Source: Ehretia macrophylla (Eukaryota > Streptophyta > Magnoliopsida > Boraginales > Ehretiaceae). From it: 64,000 nucleotides of DNA. The translations under genes and the position numbers were made by a program. The notes beneath the pieces were generated by a model that was given only the letters and a program-made list of their open reading frames with translations, was not told where the DNA came from and searched no databases. Numbering within the stretch: the first letter of the stretch is position 1; the number at the start of each line of letters is the position of its first letter. The stretch spans positions 16,668,146-16,732,145 of the forward strand of contig CM075773.1 of NCBI GenBank assembly GCA_037974665.1, given 5' to 3'. Positions 59,306-64,000 of the stretch are shown in pieces.

Positions 59306-59425
59306 GGGGGTGCAACACGAGGATTTCCCAGGGGGTCACCCATCCTAGTACTACTCTCGCCCAAACACGCTTAACTTCAGAGTTTTGATGGGAGCCGGAG
59401 CATTTGTGCTGGTATGATCGCACCC
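59306..59425 (-). rRNA. 5S rRNA: 5S rRNA, unit 87 (divergent)
   Basis: Short, A5G5 flank, T8 run broken. Seven changes: G102A, C61T, C47T, G41A, A32C, A27T, T21A; GGATCC is lost. Probably weak or silent. Confidence 0.87.
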
Positions 59426-59982
59426 ATCATGTTGAGGGCACAATTCCTTTATGTGTTAACGGTTCACAGTCCCAGCCTAGAGATATGGCCCATTCAAAAG
59501 GCCCAATAGGCTAAACGACAACCCATCCGCTTCAACAACGCAGCATCCTCGCAAGACGTGATATCGACGCATTGTAGGGTCCTCTAATGAGCCGCGAGTA
59601 AGGTTGTCGTCCTTTTTACAGCTCACGACGTACGATCCGGGGCGGAAAAACAGTGCAGAAGAAGAAAAGTGGCCTAAAATTGATGAAAACGTTCGATTTT
59701 GAGCTCCGAAAAGGGCACGGCGAGCTAGCTACCTGCCCCCGTCGTAGAGCTCTCGGAGAGCTTTAAAACGGTATGCTGTGTGCCGCGTCACCCCTTCCGG
59801 ATCAAAAGCTATGGGCACCGGAGCGACCGAGCCCTGGTCACAAGCCCTACGCCCTCGGTTTGCGGGCCCAGCCTCCACGTGAAGAGAAGTTGTCTTGCCC
59901 AAGGTGCCGTGGGATTCGATAATAGAAATGTGGTGGGTAAAGTATCTTGGCAACCCTAACCGGAGCAAAAAAAATTGAAAAA

Positions 59983-60102
59983 GGGGGTGCAACACGAGGA
60001 TTTCCCAGGGGGTCACCCATCCTAGTACTACTCTCGCCCAAGCACGCTTAACTTCGGAGTTCTGATGGGATCCGGTGCATTAGTGTTGGTATGATCGCAC
60101 CC
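59983..60102 (-). rRNA. 5S rRNA: 5S rRNA, unit 88
   Basis: Short, C class, A5G5 flank. Changes G102A (shared with unit 87) and G17A. Start flank CCCCTCAAG loses the usual sequence before +1. Confidence 0.94.
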
Positions 60103-60660
60103 CTCAAGTTGAGGGCACAATTCCTTTACGTGTTAACGATTCACAGTCCCAGCCTAAAGATATGGCCCATTCAAAAGGTCCAATGGGCTTAACGACAACC
60201 TATCCGCTTCAACAACGCAGCATCCTCGCAAGACGTGATATCGACGCATTGTAGGGTCCTCTAATGTGCCGCGAGTAAGGTTGTCGTCCTTTTAACAGCT
60301 CACGACGTACGATCCGGGACGGAAAAACAGAGCTGAAGAAGAAAAGTGGCCCGAAACCGATGAAAACGTTCGATTTTGAGCTCCGAAAAGGGCACGACGA
60401 GCTAGATACCTGCCCCCGTCGTAGAGCTCTCGGAGAGATTTCCAACGGTATGTTGTGCACCGCGTAACTCCTTACGGATCAAAAGTTATGGGTACCGGAG
60501 CGACGGAGATCTGGTCACAAGCCCTACGCCCTCGGTTTGCGGGCCTAGCCTCCACGTGAAGAGAAGTTGTCTTGCCCAAGGTGCCGTGGGATTCGATAAT
60601 AGAATTGTGGTGGATAAAGTATCTTGGCAACACTAACCGAAGGAAAAAAAAATTGAAATA

Positions 60661-60780
60661 GGAGGTGCAACACGAGGACTTCCCAGGGGGTCACCCATCC
60701 TAGTACAACTCTTGCCCAAGCACGCTTAACTTCGGAGTTCTGATGGGAGCCGATGCATTAGTACTGGTATGATCGCACCC
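60661..60780 (-). rRNA. 5S rRNA: 5S rRNA, unit 89 (divergent)
   Basis: Short, flank GAAATAGGAGG. Changes C118T, A74T, G68A (intermediate element), A32C, C28T, C18T. Confidence 0.88.
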
Positions 60781-61335
60781 GTCATGTTGATGGCACAATT
60801 CTTTTATGTGTTAACGTTCACAGTCCCAACCTAGAGAGATCCCATTCAAAAGGCCCAATGGGCTTAACGACAACCCATCCGCTTCAACGACGCAGCATCC
60901 TCGCAAGACGGGATATCGACGCATTGTAGGGTCGTCTAATGTGCCGCTAATAAGGTTGTCGTCCTTTTAATAGCTCACGACGTACGATCCGGGACGAAAA
61001 AACAGAGCAAAAGAAGAAAAGTGGCCCGAAACTGATGAAAACGTTCGATTTTGAGCTCCGAAAAGGGCAAAGCGAGCTAGCTCGCTGCCCCAGTCGTAGA
61101 GCTCTCAGAGAGCTTTCTAACGGTATGCTGTGGTCCTCGTAACTCCTTACGGATCAATAGTTATGGGCACCGTTGCGACGGAGACCTGGTCACAAGCCCT
61201 ACGCCCTCGATTTGCGGGCCTAGCCTCCACGTGAAGAGAAGTTGTCTTGCCCAAGGTACCGTGGGATTCGATAATAGAAATGTAGTGGATAAAGTATCTT
61301 GGCAACCCTAACCGGAGCACAAAAAATTGAAAATG

Positions 61336-61455
61336 GGGGGTGCAACACGAGGACTTCCCAGGGGGTCACCCATCCTAGTACTACTCTCGCCCAAGCACGC
61401 TTAACTTCGGAGTTCTGATGGGATCCGGTGCATTAGTGCTGGTATGATCGCACCC
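61336..61455 (-). rRNA. 5S rRNA: 5S rRNA, unit 90 (consensus gene)
   Basis: Exact consensus gene, although the spacer on its 3' side (60781-61335) has three single-base losses, including GG of the TGGCCC element. T8 run broken by a G. Confidence 0.96.
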
Positions 61456-62012
61456 GTCATGTTGAGGGCACAATTCCTTTATGTGTTAACGGTTCACAGT
61501 CCCAACCTAGAGATATGGCCCATTCAAAAGGCCCAATGGGCTTAACGACAACCCATCCGCTTCAACAACGCAGCATCCTCGCAAGACGTGATATCGACGC
61601 ATTGTAGGGTCCTCTAATGTGCAGCGAGTAAGGTTGTCGTCCTTTTAACAGCTCACGACGTACGATCCGGGACGGAAAAACAGAGCAAAAGAAGAAAAGT
61701 AGCCCGAAACTGATGAAAACGTTCGATTTTGAGCTCTGAAAAGGGCACGGCGAGCTAGATACCTGCCCCCGTCGTAGAGCTCTCGGAGAGCTTTCGAACG
61801 GTATGCTGTGCGCTGCGTAACTCCTTACGGATCAAAAGTTATTGGCACCGGAGCGACGGAGACCTGGTCACAAGCCCTACGCCCTCGGTTTGCGGGCCCA
61901 GCCTCCACGTGAAGAGAAGTTGTCTTGCCCAAGGTGCCGTGGGATTCGATAATAGAAATGTGGTGGGTAAAGTATCTTGGCAACCCTAACCGGAGCAAAA
62001 AAAATTGAAAAG

Positions 62013-62132
62013 AGGGGTGCAACACGAGGACTTCCCAGGGGGTCACCCATCCTAGTACTACTCTCGCCTAAGCACGCTTAACTTCGGAGTTCTGATGGGA
62101 TCCGGAGCATTAGTGCTGGTATGATCGCACCC
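62013..62132 (-). rRNA. 5S rRNA: 5S rRNA, unit 91
   Basis: Short, C class. Changes C120T, G64A (A box), A27T. Confidence 0.94.
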
Positions 62133-62682
62133 GTCATGTTGAGGGCACAATTCCTTTATGTGTTAACGGTTCACAGTCCCAGCCTAGAGATATGGCCCAT
62201 TCAAAAGGCCCAATAGGCTAAACGACAACCCATCCGCTTCAACAACGCAGCATCCTCGCAAGACGTGATATCGACGCATTGTAGGGTCCTCTAATGTGCC
62301 GCGAGTAAGGTTGTCGTCCTTTTAACAGCTCACGACGTACGATCCGGGACGGAAAAACAGAGCAAAAGAAGAAAAGTGGCCCAAAACTTATTAGAATGTT
62401 CGATTTTGTGCTCCGAAAAGGGAACAGCAAGCTTGCTCACTGCCCCCGTCGTAGAGCTCTCAGAGAGCTTTCCAACGGTATGCTGTGTGCCTCGTAACTC
62501 CTTATGGATCAAAAGTTATGGGCACCGTAGCGGCGGAGACCTGGTCACAAGCCCTACGCCCTCGGTTTGCGGGCCCAGCCTCCACATGAAGAGAAGTTTT
62601 CTTGCCCAAGGTGCCGTGGGATTCGATAATAGAAATGTGGGGGGTAAAGTATCTTCGCAACCCTAACCGGAGGAAAAAAAAT

Positions 62683-62775
62683 GGGCCACCCATCCTAGTA
62701 CTACTCTCGCCCAAGCACGCTTAACTTCGGAGTTTTGATGGGATCCGGTGCATTAGTGCTGGTATGATCGCACCC
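62683..62775 (-). pseudogene. 3'-truncated 5S rRNA gene, unit 92
   Basis: A 34-bp deletion has removed about positions 94-120 and the T4 run, joining the gene near position 93 to the T8 run at 62674-62681. Position 1 to 89 is intact apart from G41A. The A box and intermediate element remain but the C box is cut and helix I has no 3' strand. If transcribed, the product would be about 100 nt and could not fold as 5S RNA. Confidence 0.93.
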
Positions 62776-63332
62776 GTCATGTTGAGGGCACAATTCCTTT
62801 ATGTGTTAACGGTTCACAGTCCCAACCAAGAGATATGGCCCATTCAAAAGGCCCAATGGGCTTAACGACAACCCATCCGCTTCAACAACGCAGCATCCTC
62901 GCAAGACGTGATATCGACGCATTGTAGGGTCCTCTAATGTGCCACGAGTAAGGTTGTCATCCTTTTAACAGCTCACGACGTACGATCCGGGACGGAAAAA
63001 CAGAGCAAAAGAAGAAAAGTGGCCTGAAACTGATGAAAACGTTCGATTTTGAGCTCCAAAAAAGGCACAGCGAGCAAGCTCGCTGCCCCCGTCGTAGAGC
63101 TCTCAGAGAGCTTTCCAACGGTATGCTGTGCGCCTCGTAACTCCTTACGGATCGAAAGTTATGGGCACCGTAGCGACGGAGACCTGGTCACAAGCCCTAC
63201 GCCCTCGGTTTGCGGGCCCAGCCTCCACGTGAAGAGAAGTTGTCTTGCCCAAGGTGCTGTGGGATTCGATAATAGAAATGTGGTGGGTAAAGTATCTTGG
63301 CAACCCTAACCGGAGCAAAAAAAATTGAAAAG

Positions 63333-63452
63333 GGGGGTGCAACACGAGGACTTCCCAGGGGGTCACCCATCCTAGTACTACTCTCGCCCAAGCACGCTTA
63401 ACTTCAGAGTTCTGATTGGATCCGGTGCATTAGTGCTGGTATGATCGCACCC
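63333..63452 (-). rRNA. 5S rRNA: 5S rRNA, unit 93
   Basis: Short, C class. Changes C47T and C36A. Confidence 0.94.
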
Positions 63453-64000
63453 GTCATGTTGAGGGCACAATTCCTTTATGTGTTAACGGTTCACAGTCCC
63501 AGCCTAGAGATATGGCCCATTCAAAAGGCCCAATGGGCTTAACGACAACCCATCCGCTTCAACAACGCAGCATCCTCGCAAGACGTGATATCGACGCATT
63601 GTAGGGTCCTCTAATGTGCCGCGAGTAAGGTTGTCGTCCTTTTAACAGCTCACGACGTACGATCCTGGACGGAAAAACAGAGCAAATTAAGAAAATTGGC
63701 CCGAAACTGATGAAAACGTTCGATTTTGAGCTCCGAAAAGGGCACGGCGAGCTAGCTACCTGCACCCGTCGTAGAGCTCTCAGAGAGCTTTCCAACGGTA
63801 TGATGTGCGCCTCGTAACTTCTTACGGATCAAAAGTTATGGGCACCGTAGCGACGGAGACCTGGTCACAAGCCCTACATCCTCGGTTTGCAGGCCCAGCC
63901 TCCACCTGAAGAGAAGTTGTCTTGCCCAAGGTGCCGTGGGATTCGATAATAGAAATGTGGTGGGTAAAGTATCTTGGCAACCCTAACCGGAGCGAAAGAA
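63453..64000 (-). other. Partial 5S intergenic spacer at right edge
   Basis: Upstream promoter block of unit 93, inverted repeat and the rest of the spacer, ending inside the terminator of a gene just beyond the window. The A8 run there reads GCGAAAGAA, so that unit has lost its T8 terminator. No gene is seen in this stretch. Confidence 0.95.

Larger units (their letters stand above)
1..64000 (-). repeat. Plant 5S rDNA tandem array (93 gene copies, 677/689-bp units)
   Basis: The window is built from one repeat unit: a 120-bp 5S rRNA gene and a spacer of 557 bp (short) or 569 bp (long). All copies point the same way. Start-to-start distances are 677 or 689 bp, with single-base deviations at a few units, 850 bp before unit 82 and 643 bp before unit 92. 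No foreign insertion, inversion or other gene interrupts it. Such arrays are the usual form of nuclear 5S genes in angiosperms. The array extends past both window edges, since it begins and ends inside spacers. Confidence 0.98.

Noticed and set aside
1..64000. CRISPR-like or phage direct repeats
   Set aside because: Repeats are about 680 bp and contain a complete 5S gene, not 25-40 bp repeats with unique spacers.
1..64000. Cassandra-type TRIM retrotransposon array (LTRs carrying 5S sequence)
   Set aside because: I see no TGGTATCAGAG-type primer binding site, polypurine tract or LTR borders, and the full 120-nt gene with proper terminators is kept in nearly all units.
1..64000. Linkage of 5S with 35S rDNA or histone genes
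   Set aside because: No 18S, 5.8S, 25S or histone sequence occurs between the copies.

Overview
The whole 64 kb window is one uninterrupted, head-to-tail tandem array of nuclear 5S ribosomal RNA genes from a land plant, almost certainly an angiosperm. I count 93 gene copies, all on the minus strand. Thirteen match the window consensus exactly, one (unit 92) has lost its 3' end, and there is one extra 33-nt 3' fragment made by a partial duplication. Identification rests on the 120-nt gene itself: it starts GGGTGCGATC, has the plant-typical internal GGATCC at positions 30-35, keeps the internal control region, and ends in TTGCACCCCC followed by T runs. No protein-coding gene, tRNA, transposon, CRISPR array or orientation switch was found. 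The many short ORFs recur only because the DNA recurs. The species cannot be named from the sequence alone.

Layout. The window opens inside a spacer (1-526), then repeats gene (120 bp) plus spacer (557 or 569 bp) to 63452, and closes in another spacer (63453-64000). Next gene starts sit about 677 bp apart (short units) or 689 bp apart (long units). The 32 long units (2, 3, 10, 13, 14, 17, 18, 19, 21, 24, 26, 27, 30, 34, 36, 38, 40, 41, 43, 44, 45, 49, 55, 56, 59, 62, 66, 67, 68, 75, 76, 81) carry a 12-bp tandem duplication of the gene 3' end plus terminator (AAAAGGGGGTGC on the plus strand). The start-to-start spacings sum exactly to this count plus the listed small indels, one 174-bp duplication and one 34-bp deletion. 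Below, units are also classed by a spacer marker just 3' of the gene: 'G class' (plus-strand GCTAACC or a derivative, 26 units, all short) and 'C class' (CCTAACC).

How it works. Each gene should be transcribed leftward by RNA polymerase III. The internal promoter is the A box, intermediate element and C box (about positions 50-97). Upstream are a TATA-like CATAAA at -28 to -23, a GC pair near -14/-13 and C at -1. T4 and T8 runs directly 3' of the gene act as terminators. A conserved inverted repeat made of GCCCA/TGGGC (site II-like) lies at -63 to -86.

History written in the array. Rare variants shared by non-neighbouring units show multi-unit segmental duplications: units 8-10 and 15-17 at a constant 4774-bp offset; 48-50 and 54-56 at 4076 bp; 71-72 and 76-77 at 3409 bp; 73-75 and 79-81 at 4086 bp; single-unit pairs such as 28/42 at 9552 bp. 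Two clusters of degraded copies lie near 42.5-45.7 kb and 58.6-60.8 kb. Unit 52 holds a sharply bounded divergent patch. Substitutions are written in RNA sense on the 120-nt consensus (for example C57A). They were read by eye and should be confirmed by alignment.
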